From Thermoguttaceae bacterium (GTDB lineage Bacteria; Planctomycetota; Planctomycetia; Pirellulales; Thermoguttaceae), in NCBI GenBank assembly GCA_017447745.1, contig JAFSMW010000158.1:1-62982 (forward strand): DNA of 62,982 nt. Direction: 5' to 3'. Position 1 is the stretch's first letter, and every line of letters starts with the position of its first letter. A program made the translations under genes and the position numbers. Below are positions 26,671-35,872 of the stretch, piece by piece. Below the pieces are notes generated by a model. The model was given only the letters and a program-made list of their open reading frames with translations, was not told where the DNA came from and ran no database searches.

Positions 26671-29600
26671 ATGAATTTCATCAATACTTATCGTCGTAAT
26701 AATTTGCAGTATCGCAGCGGCATGATTCTTTTGGTCGTCATGGCGGTTCTGGCGTTTTTTGCGGTTTTGGGCATGACGTTTATTTTGATGACGGGTAAAA
26801 ACCGGGATTCAGCTGAAACCGCGCAGCTTGCAGCCCAGAATTCAAAAACAACCGGGAATTCTCCCCAAGAACTGCTGGAAGAAGGCATTATGCAGGTTCT
26901 GGTTGGACCTCCCAAAGATGGAACAACTCAAAGCAAAAATTCGGCTCTGTATGAATGCGATTTAATTGGCGATATGTATGGAACTGTTGACGCGAATAAT
27001 CTTGACGTTGTTACGGCGTCGTTTAGCGGCAATACCATGACGCCGACAAGCGCGGATTATGCGGGCAGAGTCGTTACCATTGCAGAAGGTCCGTATAAAG
27101 GACAAAGTACGATTATTCTTAATTCCCGTGGGGCGATTATTCCCTTTGCCAGTGGAATTGGCGTTTCAGAACAGATCCCCGCCTGTAAGTGCGTCATCAA
27201 TAAAAAGCGTGCGTTTCAGGGAAATGAGGCAAACTATGACGTTGCAGATCTTAATGAAACTACGAAAAGCAACGATTTTATGTCTCTGCGGCACTCTGGC
27301 GGAGTCAATAACGTTTCTGTAGGACGCGTGGTTGTTCCGTCTTATTATCGTGGGGGAATTCGACCGGGGCTTAATGATAATACGGAACTTGGCGGGACTG
27401 GCGTCTATCCGGATTTGAGCAATGGTTTTACGAGCGCTGCCAGTAAAAATGCATCGCCCTGGGATGTTGATAATGACGGCGACGGCGACAACGACAGCGT
27501 TTGGATGAACCTCGGGCTTCCGCCGCGTCCGATGCCGGATGGAACGCTGGTTGTCCCGATGTATGCTATTCTGGTTGAAGATTTGGACGGAAGACTCAAT
27601 GTTAACGCTCACGGTTTTGACAATGTGTCCACAACTACAGCAACTGCGGGTTATTCGTCAATGGGGGCTTCAACTACGCCTGTAAAGCTGATTAATGAAG
27701 AAACTCTTGATTCAACGACCATGCTCAATGGTCAAGGCTTTGGTCCGGCAGACGTCAATATGCAGGCTCTGTTAGGGGATACGATTACAGCGAATATTGT
27801 TGCGAAACGCTGCGAAGGCAATACTAACAGAAACGATTTGTTTACGTATCGTTTTCCTGAATGGACGAGTCTTAAAGAGGCAGATTTTAGCGCTGCTGCA
27901 ACGTCGTATAAAAACTTCCGCGCGCCGTTGGACTTTTGGGGCGTCATGGCAGGCGCGATTGATCAAAACGGCATGTTTATTTGGGAAAAACGCGGCGCAG
28001 TTGGCAACTATAAAACCAGTTCGTATGAACGTGATTTGGGGTTTGCTCAGGCTCGAGGAAGCCGAGCTGCTTCCAAGGACAAGATCTTTTCTGCCGAAGA
28101 GCTGGAAGGCGTTCTGAGAGTTTACGACGACGATTCTCAAAAGCTTGAATCTCGTTTGATTAATATTGTCAAAGGTTCCACCGACATAGATTCCATTCGC
28201 AACCTGATTACCACAGAAAGCTGGGATATGCCTTACTGCGATGTATCGTGTTTGGGAACGTTAACCGATCTTCCGGAGGAAATTCAGGCGGGCTTTAAAT
28301 TGGATATTAACCGACCTCTGACCAGTTACGAAGACAACGCAGATGTTGCGGACTCTGAACGAACGCAGTTAGCGAAAGACCTGTATCTTTTGATTACCAG
28401 ACTGGGCATTACAGATAAAAAGGCGGCGGCGCAATGGGCGGTTAATGCTGTTGACTTCCGCGACGCGGACTCTGTCTGTACGCATTTGTCTATTGACGGC
28501 ATTGACGTTTGGGGCTGTGAACGTCCGGAACTGCTCATTACAGAAACGTTCGCGTTCCATGCCCGTATGACGGAAGACTCTGAACTGGGCGGATGGCGAA
28601 GCGACCAAAGCGATAAATGCGCCCGAACGGGAGTGGCAGCCGGCAGTATGATTGACGCCGAATGGTATGACAAGGCAGATTGCCCAAATGATCCAGATAA
28701 TGCATCTGACGCTGACCTTTTGGAATTCTGTGCTAAATACGGTCTGACGTATGAACCCAAAAACAAGGGACCTATTGTCACCCTGATAAAAAATATTATA
28801 AAAAATAATTGCGACGGCAAAGCCGATATGGACCAGGTTTTCAAACCGGAATCCGGGTTGTTTATTGAACTGTACAATCCGTGGCTTTCTGCGGGAACTC
28901 AAGAGGCAATGCCAGATGAGTACAATACTACCAATAAAGGCATAATCCTTGGATCCAGCGGAGGCAAGATTGTTGATTCAGCCTGGAGAATTGCGGTCGC
29001 TGGCGGCAAGGCTGTTAACGCGACAGGCTCTTCCTGGGCGGAAGATCTTCGCGAAAAGAAATATACGATAAATCGCGTTTTGTACTTTGGCTCCTCTACT
29101 CCGGAATCTGGCGAGTTTACGTATAAAGCCAATACAAGCGTTTGCGTCAAACCGGGACAATGCGCTGTTATTGGACCGACGGGCAACACGTATTTGGCTC
29201 GAAACGAAGATTCCGGCGCGGGCGCTCGTCCAATTACCATTACACCGGGTTCTACAACGGTTAAATTCGATAACGCGTCATATACTAATGTCTGCGCTAT
29301 TGGCGTTCCGGATTGTGGAAAAGCGCGTTTTAGCGTTACGGATATTGGAACTTATACCGACCCGGTTGACAATAGCGGCCAATTAACTACGCCTCGCGAT
29401 ATGCCATACGACGCTGACGACGCTAATCGTTGGACAAATCTGGACGGCATTGGTCATGGGCTTGGCGAAGATTTTGAACAGGCTTGCTATCGCGTTGTCT
29501 ATTTGCAGCGTCTGGCTAATCCATACAAGGCGTACAACGCTACTACAAACCCCTACATAACGTTTGATCAAATGCCGGTGGATTTGTTCAGTTACAATGG

Positions 29601-30864
29601 TCGACAGAATAAATTTGCCGATTATAAAAGCGGTTTGGCGGCAGGTCATAAAGCTACAGAAGCAGATGAATTGGCGTATAAGCATGCAGACGTGTTCATT
29701 AAATCCCGTCAAAGAGGGGAAACGCAAGTGTTTGCAGGTTCAACGTGCGCTAAATTCTGGAGCGCTGAAAAGATTCCAGGGCAGACAAACAAAACGGCGT
29801 CCAGCAAGCTGTCGTTGTCTACTCAGGGAACAGGTCGAGGCGCTGTTATTGCCGCTGTGAAAACGAACTTTTATCACAGCATGAACAGATTTGAACCCAG
29901 GCTTTATAACCTCGTATCAACTACTGTCAGCGGGACTACAACGCCAGCAAATTTACCGTCGTACCAGTCTGTAGTGCCGTATTATTTCCCGAACCGTCCG
30001 TTTAGCAGCGTTCTGGAACTGATGCTGGTTCCACAGGTAAGCGCATATCAATTGACGTCGTCAGCAAACGCTATTGACGACCCGACTTCAGCAGAGTTGG
30101 CTCCGGGTTCCTTGCCGAAGTATTTGTGCCCGACAGATGCTCCTCATATTGATTTCCTGACGGAAACCGGGTCGAAGATTTTCAATTATGTCCGCATTCA
30201 ATCCCCGTTTGCAGACACCCCGATGAACGTCAATACGTATTATGTGAATGGAAACAACGAAACCGTTCATACGACGGCGGCTCCTGAGGGGTATCGATGG
30301 ACGTTCCGCGAACCGGGTAAAGTAAATATCAACTCGATTACTCATCCTGCTGTTTGGGCGGGGCTGTTGGGCGTTGATTCCCAGGACAAACTCAGTACTA
30401 TTTCCGGATTGACTTCTACCGACATGTTTTCGGAATACTGGGGCAAGGTTTTCTCAGAGAACCCGGGAACTCGTCCGCGGACTTTTGGCGCCAGCGACGC
30501 AAACTATATTGCTGCCAATTACCTGATCTTCCGTATGAACAATACGGCTAAGGAAAGTCAGTCTTCTGCCAGAAACGTATATTTCCAGACTCAGCTTATG
30601 CAGCGTTTGTCCAATTTGACGACAACGCGTTCCAATGTCTTTGCCGTTTGGATTACCGTTGGTTTCTTCGAATACAGCGGCACGGGCGGCGGAGGTGATG
30701 GCGTCAGCCAGTTCAAGGTTGGCAAAGAGTATGGTCTGGACAACGGCTCGCGTCAGCGATACAGAGCGTTTTATATTATTGACCGAACTCGTCCGGTGGG
30801 ATACTCTCCGGGATCGAGAATGAACGCCGATAAGACGATTATTCTCAGAAGGTATTTGCCGTAA
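26671..30864 (+). CDS. Giant GspK-like minor pseudopilin
   Basis: A 1397-aa protein with an N-terminal prepilin-like segment: RSG|MILLVVMAVLAFFAVLGMTF. The +5 position is not Glu, which is the hallmark of GspK. GspK-type signatures also occur: ILVEDLDGRLNVNAHG and, near the C terminus, REPGKVNINSITHPAVW. GspK proteins are about 300-350 aa, so this one is roughly four times larger; the extra mass is Thr/Asn/Asp-rich, probably exported. As tip subunit it could close the pseudopilus or contact substrate. Last gene of the operon, followed by a strong terminator. No GspJ, GspE, GspD or prepilin peptidase lies nearby. Confidence 0.82.
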   Translation: MNFINTYRRNNLQYRSGMILLVVMAVLAFFAVLGMTFILMTGKNRDSAETAQLAAQNSKTTGNSPQELLEEGIMQVLVGPPKDGTTQSKNSALYECDLIGDMYGTVDANNLDVVTASFSGNTMTPTSADYAGRVVTIAEGPYKGQSTIILNSRGAIIPFASGIGVSEQIPACKCVINKKRAFQGNEANYDVADLNETTKSNDFMSLRHSGGVNNVSVGRVVVPSYYRGGIRPGLNDNTELGGTGVYPDLSNGFTSAASKNASPWDVDNDGDGDNDSVWMNLGLPPRPMPDGTLVVPMYAILVEDLDGRLNVNAHGFDNVSTTTATAGYSSMGASTTPVKLINEETLDSTTMLNGQGFGPADVNMQALLGDTITANIVAKRCEGNTNRNDLFTYRFPEWTSLKEADFSAAATSYKNFRAPLDFWGVMAGAIDQNGMFIWEKRGAVGNYKTSSYERDLGFAQARGSRAASKDKIFSAEELEGVLRVYDDDSQKLESRLINIVKGSTDIDSIRNLITTESWDMPYCDVSCLGTLTDLPEEIQAGFKLDINRPLTSYEDNADVADSERTQLAKDLYLLITRLGITDKKAAAQWAVNAVDFRDADSVCTHLSIDGIDVWGCERPELLITETFAFHARMTEDSELGGWRSDQSDKCARTGVAAGSMIDAEWYDKADCPNDPDNASDADLLEFCAKYGLTYEPKNKGPIVTLIKNIIKNNCDGKADMDQVFKPESGLFIELYNPWLSAGTQEAMPDEYNTTNKGIILGSSGGKIVDSAWRIAVAGGKAVNATGSSWAEDLREKKYTINRVLYFGSSTPESGEFTYKANTSVCVKPGQCAVIGPTGNTYLARNEDSGAGARPITITPGSTTVKFDNASYTNVCAIGVPDCGKARFSVTDIGTYTDPVDNSGQLTTPRDMPYDADDANRWTNLDGIGHGLGEDFEQACYRVVYLQRLANPYKAYNATTNPYITFDQMPVDLFSYNGRQNKFADYKSGLAAGHKATEADELAYKHADVFIKSRQRGETQVFAGSTCAKFWSAEKIPGQTNKTASSKLSLSTQGTGRGAVIAAVKTNFYHSMNRFEPRLYNLVSTTVSGTTTPANLPSYQSVVPYYFPNRPFSSVLELMLVPQVSAYQLTSSANAIDDPTSAELAPGSLPKYLCPTDAPHIDFLTETGSKIFNYVRIQSPFADTPMNVNTYYVNGNNETVHTTAAPEGYRWTFREPGKVNINSITHPAVWAGLLGVDSQDKLSTISGLTSTDMFSEYWGKVFSENPGTRPRTFGASDANYIAANYLIFRMNNTAKESQSSARNVYFQTQLMQRLSNLTTTRSNVFAVWITVGFFEYSGTGGGGDGVSQFKVGKEYGLDNGSRQRYRAFYIIDRTRPVGYSPGSRMNADKTIILRRYLP

Positions 30865-30872
30865 ATATATTT

Positions 30873-30916
30873 GTCAGGCGGTTTGAAAAGTTAATTCGAA
30901 CCGCCTGACGTTTTTT
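30873..30916 (+). terminator. Intrinsic terminator of the pseudopilin operon
   Basis: Perfect 11-bp stem GTCAGGCGGTT / AACCGCCTGAC, 15-nt loop, then G and six T. Confidence 0.93.
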
Positions 30917-30933
30917 CTTAATTGGTAAACGTC

Positions 30934-31701
30934 ATGGGCAAATTATTGCGAGTTTGCGTCATTGGGGACGCTCAACAGCCGGAGTTTCGGTATGCGTTAT
31001 CAGGGAGTAATACCGATGCGTATATCTGTCAATGCCCAGCGTTAGACGTTTTTTTTCAAATGGCGTCTTCTCCAGACGCTATCGTTTTACTTCAGTCTTA
31101 TCCAGGCGAATTTTCGACTGCTGATATTGAGCAGGTTATTCAGCTCAATCCCATTTCTACGTTGATATTAGTAACGTCGTCCTGGGGCGAGGGCGAACGG
31201 CGAACGGGTTTTCCTATTAAAGATGCAATTCGCGTCGGATGGTATGATTTCCCTTGCTGGTTTAAGCGTCAGAAAGAGCTTTTTAACAGCGGCAATCTGT
31301 CCCAGTTTTCGCTTCCTCGAACGGCTTCCGACGCTCAGCGGGCGGAATTGGAATCTCAAAATGAACTTCCCGTCAGGAACGACGACGTCTTTTGGATTTT
31401 CAGCGATTCGGCTGTTCAAAGGGAAACGCTGTCGCGATTTTACGGACTGCGAGGAGCAAAGGTCTGGTCAGGCGATATGACGGCAGCGCTTCCAGAAGAA
31501 TCTCCGACGCGAATTGTTGTATTCCCGGATTATTTGTCAGACAGCGTTTTAGAGAAAATATGTCAGTTAAAAGCGCTCTTTGCTAATGCGACAATTTACG
31601 TTATCGTTTATCAGCCGCGCATTGAGGAAATTGAATCGTTGCGGCGTCACGGCGCTGACGTAATACTCTCGCCGGATTATTATCAGTACGCTGCGTTGTG
31701 A
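30934..31701 (+). CDS. Conserved hypothetical, possible double pseudo-receiver protein
   Basis: A 255-aa cytoplasmic protein. I place the start at ATG 30934 rather than the in-frame TTG at 30922, which sits at the end of the terminator tail. Two alternating beta/alpha halves are visible, the first beginning KLLRVCVIGDAQQ and the second PVRNDDVFWIFSDS. The ends LRRHGADVILSPD resemble the end of response-regulator receiver domains (GADDYLxKP), but the phospho-acceptor aspartate after strand 3 is not apparent in either half (VLLQS, VVFPD at the edge). It may be a phosphorylation-independent receiver-like regulator. No partner kinase is nearby. Confidence 0.6.
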   Translation: MGKLLRVCVIGDAQQPEFRYALSGSNTDAYICQCPALDVFFQMASSPDAIVLLQSYPGEFSTADIEQVIQLNPISTLILVTSSWGEGERRTGFPIKDAIRVGWYDFPCWFKRQKELFNSGNLSQFSLPRTASDAQRAELESQNELPVRNDDVFWIFSDSAVQRETLSRFYGLRGAKVWSGDMTAALPEESPTRIVVFPDYLSDSVLEKICQLKALFANATIYVIVYQPRIEEIESLRRHGADVILSPDYYQYAAL

Positions 31702-31745
31702 TTTTAGCTCTGTTCGCGGGACGCTTTGCGGTTCGTTCCCCCCCT

Positions 31746-31775
31746 TGACGAAAAACAATAAATATTGATAATATA
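31746..31775 (+). promoter_or_regulatory. Promoter of the phosphate transporter operon
   Basis: TTGACG at 31746-31751 and TAATAT at 31770-31775, spacing 18 (GATAAT at spacing 16 is an alternative). No PHO-box-like repeat is evident. Confidence 0.55.
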
Positions 31776-31840
31776 GATAATTTCATAGGGAGCGTTTTGA
31801 GGAATTCTCCCGAAGTTATCTCAAAAGCAGAGCGGCGATT

Positions 31841-33004
31841 ATGACTCCATCTCAAAATGACGCCTTAAAACAAAAAGTCGTGTTGATAGCTCGATTGGCG
31901 CTATTTCTCTTTCTTGTATATTTGTTTCTCGTTGCCGTTAAAATGTTTGGAGAGGGGGTAAAAGCATACACATCTTTTAACCAGGACATTTTGCCAATGC
32001 TCGCCTCTCAGTTAGAGAATCCGTTTACAGGATTGTGCCTGGGGATTCTTCTAACCGCTTTGATGCAAAGTTCGTCAGCCACGACCAGTTTGGCTGTGGC
32101 GATGGTTGCTACAAAAGCCATTCCATTGGAAGGGGCGATTCCGATTGCCATGGGAGCCAATATCGGCGCGGCGTTAACCTGTACGATTGTTTCTTTGACG
32201 CACATGGGCGACGAACGGCGAACGTTTTCTCGAGCGTATTCGGCGGCTTTGATTCTGGACGTCTTTAACTTGCTGACGCTTTTGATATGTTTTACTCTGG
32301 AAATGAGTTTTGGTTATCTTTCCAAAACCGCGACTTTTTTGGCGTCGTTGGTTCCTGTTTCTGCTGCGGGCAATTCAACGGGGTTTAATCCGATTGCCTA
32401 TGCCGTTGACTCGCCGGCAAAGGGAATTAGAGGTTTGCTTGAGTTGGGTTTAAGTCCATGGGGTATATTGCTCGTAATGGGGACGATCGGTCTGATAATC
32501 ATGATTTTTTCGTTAATTTTTATAACGAAAAACATGAAAGCTCTCATGGCAGACAAAATTGAAGTCTGGCTTAACCGCGCCCTTTCCAAAAACGGATACA
32601 TCGGTCTTTTTGTTGGCGTTGTGGTAACGATGCTCATTCAATCTTCTGGAATTACGACGTCGTTGTTAGTGCCGCTTGTTGCCGTCGGCGTTCTTTCCAT
32701 TAAGAAGATTTATCCGATCGTTATAGGCGCGAAAGTTGGGACGACGATTACCGCAATTCTGGCGGCAATGGCTTTTTTGAATACTCCAAACGGGTATCTC
32801 GGGTTGGCGTTGGCGTTTGCCCATACGTTGTTCAATGTAACCGGCGTGATTCTGTTTTACCCGATTCCTCAAATGCGATGGCCCGTTTTCCTGACGCGTC
32901 GTTTGAGCGTTTTTTTGACTCGCAACCGTTTGTACGTTATCGGTTGGATTTCGGCGCTGTATTTTGTTTTGCCTGTCCTGGGGTTCCTGCTTTTTAGAAA
33001 TTAA
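31841..33004 (+). CDS. Na+/phosphate symporter, NptA/PF02690 family
   Basis: A 387-aa inner-membrane protein that imports phosphate with sodium. It shows the two inverted repeats of the family, each with a QSS motif: MQSSSATTSLAV (Q76-S78) and MLIQSSGITTSL (Q267-S269). Each is followed by a Gly-rich GANIGAALT or GAKVGTTITA segment that shapes the transport site. About eight to nine membrane segments are visible. Unlike many bacterial relatives (about 550 aa) it lacks a fused C-terminal PhoU domain; that domain is encoded separately by the next gene 20 nt downstream. Confidence 0.92.
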   Translation: MTPSQNDALKQKVVLIARLALFLFLVYLFLVAVKMFGEGVKAYTSFNQDILPMLASQLENPFTGLCLGILLTALMQSSSATTSLAVAMVATKAIPLEGAIPIAMGANIGAALTCTIVSLTHMGDERRTFSRAYSAALILDVFNLLTLLICFTLEMSFGYLSKTATFLASLVPVSAAGNSTGFNPIAYAVDSPAKGIRGLLELGLSPWGILLVMGTIGLIIMIFSLIFITKNMKALMADKIEVWLNRALSKNGYIGLFVGVVVTMLIQSSGITTSLLVPLVAVGVLSIKKIYPIVIGAKVGTTITAILAAMAFLNTPNGYLGLALAFAHTLFNVTGVILFYPIPQMRWPVFLTRRLSVFLTRNRLYVIGWISALYFVLPVLGFLLFRN

Positions 33005-33024
33005 TTTTTACGGAGATTTCGGTA

Positions 33025-33819
33025 ATGTTTAAATGGTTCTTAAACATGTTCAAGGGGTTGTTTTCTGACTCAGCGAATGAAAGCATGAAAAGAATTCGGA
33101 GTCAGTTTTGCAGAGAACTGCTTGTCCCATCCCGGCACGCGTTTAAACTTGCAACAGACGCCTATTTGCGATTTGCGGACGCTCAAGAGATTCGTGAGGA
33201 ACTCTTTACTCTTGACAGGTCGATTAATAAATCCGAACGCGCCATTCGTAAAGAGCTGGTTATTCATACCTCCGTTCACGGCACGGCGGATTTCGACCAG
33301 TGCCTGATCATGATGAGCATTGTCAAAGATGCCGAACGGTTGGGCGACATCGCCAAAAACATCTACGACTTGGCGGTTTCCGTCCCTGACGTCCCAGAAG
33401 ACGACGTCAAAAAGATACTTGAAGATATCCAGAAAAGGATTCTGACTTTGAACGATACTTGCCTAAAATTTTTCGATTTGCCGAACGGAGAAGAGAATTC
33501 TCAGAACGAAGAAATGGAATCGAAGAACGAAGCAGAGGCGAGGGAACTAATCTGTCAGGCGGCGGCTATTGAAGACGCCTGCGATCAGCAGATTTTATGG
33601 TTTCTGGCGGAAAAAAACGATAACGAACGCATCGACGTCGCATACGCTCTGGCGTTTCGATATTTCAAGCGATACGCGTCGCACATTCGCAATATTGCCT
33701 CGTCGATCGTTCAGCCAGTTCATAAGATAGACTTTACCGGTAAAATTGTCAAAAATAACCCTCTGAATAACGATTCGCCCAGCGAATCTCAAAATGAGGA
33801 AATCAGAGAAAATAAGTGA
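33025..33819 (+). CDS. PhoU-like regulator of phosphate transport
   Basis: A 264-aa helical protein with two PhoU-type three-helix bundles. The metal-binding style motifs are VKDAERLGDIAKNI in the first half and RYFKRYASHIRNIASSI in the second, the latter less acidic than usual. The second half is preceded by a Glu/Asn-rich insertion at about 155-175, and the tail is polar and disordered. It probably controls the adjacent symporter according to phosphate supply. The start at 33025 follows GGAGAT. Confidence 0.85.
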   Translation: MFKWFLNMFKGLFSDSANESMKRIRSQFCRELLVPSRHAFKLATDAYLRFADAQEIREELFTLDRSINKSERAIRKELVIHTSVHGTADFDQCLIMMSIVKDAERLGDIAKNIYDLAVSVPDVPEDDVKKILEDIQKRILTLNDTCLKFFDLPNGEENSQNEEMESKNEAEARELICQAAAIEDACDQQILWFLAEKNDNERIDVAYALAFRYFKRYASHIRNIASSIVQPVHKIDFTGKIVKNNPLNNDSPSESQNEEIRENK

Positions 33820-33898
33820 AAAATAACGTTTAATCCATTTATCTTTCTGATTTAAGAGCATTTTTCCCTTAAAATTTATAATTTTTTTGGTTAAACGG

Positions 33899-33926
33899 TT
33901 GACAAATAGAATCGGTTAAATACAAT
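33899..33926 (+). promoter_or_regulatory. Promoter of the tatA-tatA-nudix operon
   Basis: TTGACA at 33899-33904 and TACAAT at 33921-33926, spacing 16. Confidence 0.7.
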
Positions 33927-33955
33927 ATTAATATAATTGTAGTTTCCTCTAGCCT

Positions 33956-33992
33956 GGCAAGATGCGCGTCTTGCCGCCCGAGCGATTTCGGG
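33956..33992 (+). repeat. Two hairpins in the tatA leader
   Basis: GGCAAGA / TCTTGCC (33956-33975, 6-nt loop) and CCCGA / TCGGG (33977-33992). They fall in the transcribed leader and may be a repeat insertion or an RNA element. Confidence 0.6.
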
Positions 33993-34046
33993 TTTGCAGA
34001 GAGATTGCACTGAAAAATACCTGCCTAAAATATGTGAGGTTAATTT

Positions 34047-34277
34047 ATGTTTTCATTGGGTCCATGGCAAGTGATCTTGTTCCTGGTTATTGCATTGCTC
34101 CTTTTTGGCAACCGCATTCCGCAGGTTGCTAAATCGTTGGGTAAGGGCATTACCGAATTCAAAAAAGGCGTCAAGTCCGGCGAGACCGACGAGGACGATG
34201 ATGAGGAAGAAGAACTTCCCAAAAAGAAGTCCAAAAAGAAGGTAAAGAATGAAGCCGATGAGGACGACGAAGAGTAA
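34047..34277 (+). CDS. tatA: Sec-independent translocase subunit TatA (copy 1)
   Basis: A 76-aa subunit of the twin-arginine pore, which exports folded proteins. One membrane helix (about residues 3-20) is followed by the FGNRIPQVAKSLGKGITEFK amphipathic helix with the conserved Phe-Gly hinge, then a very acidic and lysine-rich tail (residues 45-76). GAGGT precedes the ATG by six bases. A second TatA follows 23 nt downstream; TatC is not in the window. Confidence 0.94.
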   Translation: MFSLGPWQVILFLVIALLLFGNRIPQVAKSLGKGITEFKKGVKSGETDEDDDEEEELPKKKSKKKVKNEADEDDEE

Positions 34278-34300
34278 TTAGCATTGCAAGGAGACATCAC

Positions 34301-34633
34301 ATGGGTATTGGAACTCCTGAGCTGATTCTTTTTGGAGTTATTGCTCTATTGCTTTTCGGGAAAGATCTGCCAAAAGTTGCCAAGTCGATTGGCAAAACGA
34401 TTTCCGAATTCAAAAAAGGCATGAGCGAAATGACTTCCGATTTACGCGAAGCAACCAGCGATATAGAGGAAGAAGCTCGCTCTGTCAATAGAACAATTCG
34501 CGATACTGCTTCAGGCGTTGATGAAGCAGTTCAACAAAAGAAAAAGAAGAAAAAGAAACCGACTCCCAAGTTTGTTGAAGACGAGGACGAATCGGTTTCC
34601 TCTTCATCTCATGTCGAATCGGAGCAGAGCTGA
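34301..34633 (+). CDS. TatA/TatB-family protein (copy 2)
   Basis: A 110-aa paralogue of the preceding gene, starting GIGTPELILFGVIALLLFGK, with the amphipathic helix DLPKVAKSIGKTISEFKKG. The C-terminal part is longer and more helical (EMTSDLREATSDIEEEARS) with a run of eight lysines at about 79-86. The longer helical tail would suit a TatB-like receptor role, yet the N terminus is TatA-like, so it may be a TatA specialised for a partner. AAGGAG precedes the ATG. The stop overlaps the start of the NUDIX gene (TGATG). Confidence 0.9.
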   Translation: MGIGTPELILFGVIALLLFGKDLPKVAKSIGKTISEFKKGMSEMTSDLREATSDIEEEARSVNRTIRDTASGVDEAVQQKKKKKKKPTPKFVEDEDESVSSSSHVESEQS

Positions 34634-35115
34634 TGGCAAATTCGCCTGGGAATTATTGTTATCGATGGCCGCGACCGGGTTATACGGCTGATTGCGTAAT
34701 CCTTCGTCCGGCTAAAAAATCGAACTTTGAAGTTCTTTTGATTCAGCGCGGCGGCGAACCGTTTAAGGGATCGTGGGCGCTGCCAGGCGGCTTTGTCAAC
34801 GAATACGAAGCCTTGCCGGCTGCTGCAGCTCGAGAGCTGCAGGAAGAAACCGGTCTGACGGACGTCAATCTTAAATTTGTCAACATCTACGGCGAAGAAG
34901 GTCGCGATCCTCGCGGCTGGACGGTTACCGGCGCCTTTTGGGGGTTTCTTCCCAAAGGACAAAAGCCCAAAGCGGGCGACGACGCTGCAAACTTCGGCTG
35001 GTTCCCGGTTGACAAATTGCCGTCCGTTGCCTTTGACCATGCTATAATTATTGCTGATGCCATGAAAAAGATGAAGCGATCCACCAGACCGGCAAATCGT
35101 CCGACTGTTGGTTGA
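34633..35115 (+). CDS. NUDIX hydrolase
   Basis: A 160-aa cytoplasmic hydrolase of nucleoside diphosphate-linked compounds. The full Nudix box is present: G53, E59, R67-E68-L69-Q70-E71-E72-T73-G74-L75, in GGFVNEYEALPAAAARELQE and the next residues. The upstream LPGGF and the VLLIQRGGEPFKGSWAL segment are like ADP-ribose pyrophosphatases and the NrtR-type domain. Substrate not determinable. Its start overlaps the stop of the second tatA by one base, so the genes are translationally coupled; why a Nudix enzyme is tied to Tat genes is not obvious. Confidence 0.92.
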   Translation: MANSPGNYCYRWPRPGYTADCVILRPAKKSNFEVLLIQRGGEPFKGSWALPGGFVNEYEALPAAAARELQEETGLTDVNLKFVNIYGEEGRDPRGWTVTGAFWGFLPKGQKPKAGDDAANFGWFPVDKLPSVAFDHAIIIADAMKKMKRSTRPANRPTVG

Positions 35116-35142
35116 CGTTTCGTCATGGCTTGTGAGAAAATA

Positions 35143-35171
35143 AAAAAACGCCTCAATGCGAGGCGTTTTTT
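35143..35171. terminator. Intrinsic terminator after the NUDIX gene
   Basis: Stem AAAAAACGCCTC / GAGGCGTTTTTT with a short loop, followed by TGTTT; usable in both directions between convergent genes. Confidence 0.92.
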
Positions 35172-35216
35172 GTTTAATTCAGGATGTCCAAATCTGACAG
35201 CGTTGCAAACAGACAA

Positions 35217-35546
35217 TCAACTCTTTTTCGTGTGACGTTTTTTCGGCGTCGACTCGTACAGCTTTTTCGTGAGGGCTTCAAAGACTTCCGGAGTCTCGTA
35301 TCGGAAGATTTTCCCTTCTTTGTCCTCTTCCGGCATCGGACCAATAAGTCCCTGAAAAACCGGCAATCCGCGAATGTCTAAATCCAGACTGCAATCGTCG
35401 ATTCCAATTTGAACGTGTCTTTTGGCGATCTCTTCCGGTCCGTCGAAATCGCGAATCAGGTACGTTCCATCTGCTGCGCAGGAAACGATTCGGTAGGTTT
35501 GTTTTTTATTGCTGGCGAAGCCGTTGTTTTCGATGTTGTTTTCCAT
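35217..35546 (-). CDS. Small hypothetical protein (109 aa)
   Basis: A 109-aa soluble protein of unknown function. I start it at the ATG of MENNIENNG (35546); the open frame extends to 35669 but that part is AT-rich intergenic sequence with an unlikely composition. A short beta-rich core (QTYRIVSCAADGTYLIRDFD) and a lysine-rich tail ending KKRHTKKS are visible. I do not recognise it. It is transcribed alone, convergent to the NUDIX gene. Confidence 0.65.
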   Translation of the reverse strand: MENNIENNGFASNKKQTYRIVSCAADGTYLIRDFDGPEEIAKRHVQIGIDDCSLDLDIRGLPVFQGLIGPMPEEDKEGKIFRYETPEVFEALTKKLYESTPKKRHTKKS

Positions 35547-35800
35547 GGCGCTTCTTACAGGGGGTGTGAAAATACAATAATACAAACAATAAAATCTCGT
35601 TGAATGTATTATCGTCTCAAAAGGTAAAATAGTCAATATGGAGCGTTTGTGTAAAAGCGCCTTTTTCAAAAGAATTATTGAGCGCTAATTAGTATAATGT
35701 GTATAATCGATATAAACGTAACTGATTGGATGATAAATAGAAATGAAAAATGACGGCTTTCGCGAAAAGATCAAGACGTTATAAGTTTGGGAATAAGGAA

Positions 35801-35840
35801 TCCGAAGCGAGGAATTGACAATCAGAATTCTCGCTTCGGA
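35801..35840 (-). terminator. Hairpin downstream of the beta-helix gene
   Basis: Perfect 10-bp inverted repeat TCCGAAGCGA / TCGCTTCGGA with a 20-nt loop, 33 nt beyond the stop of the minus-strand gene. The T-tail is weak, so it could be a repeat instead. Confidence 0.5.
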
Positions 35841-35872
35841 CTAAAAAGGTGTGACGTTTCCATACGGGCAGT

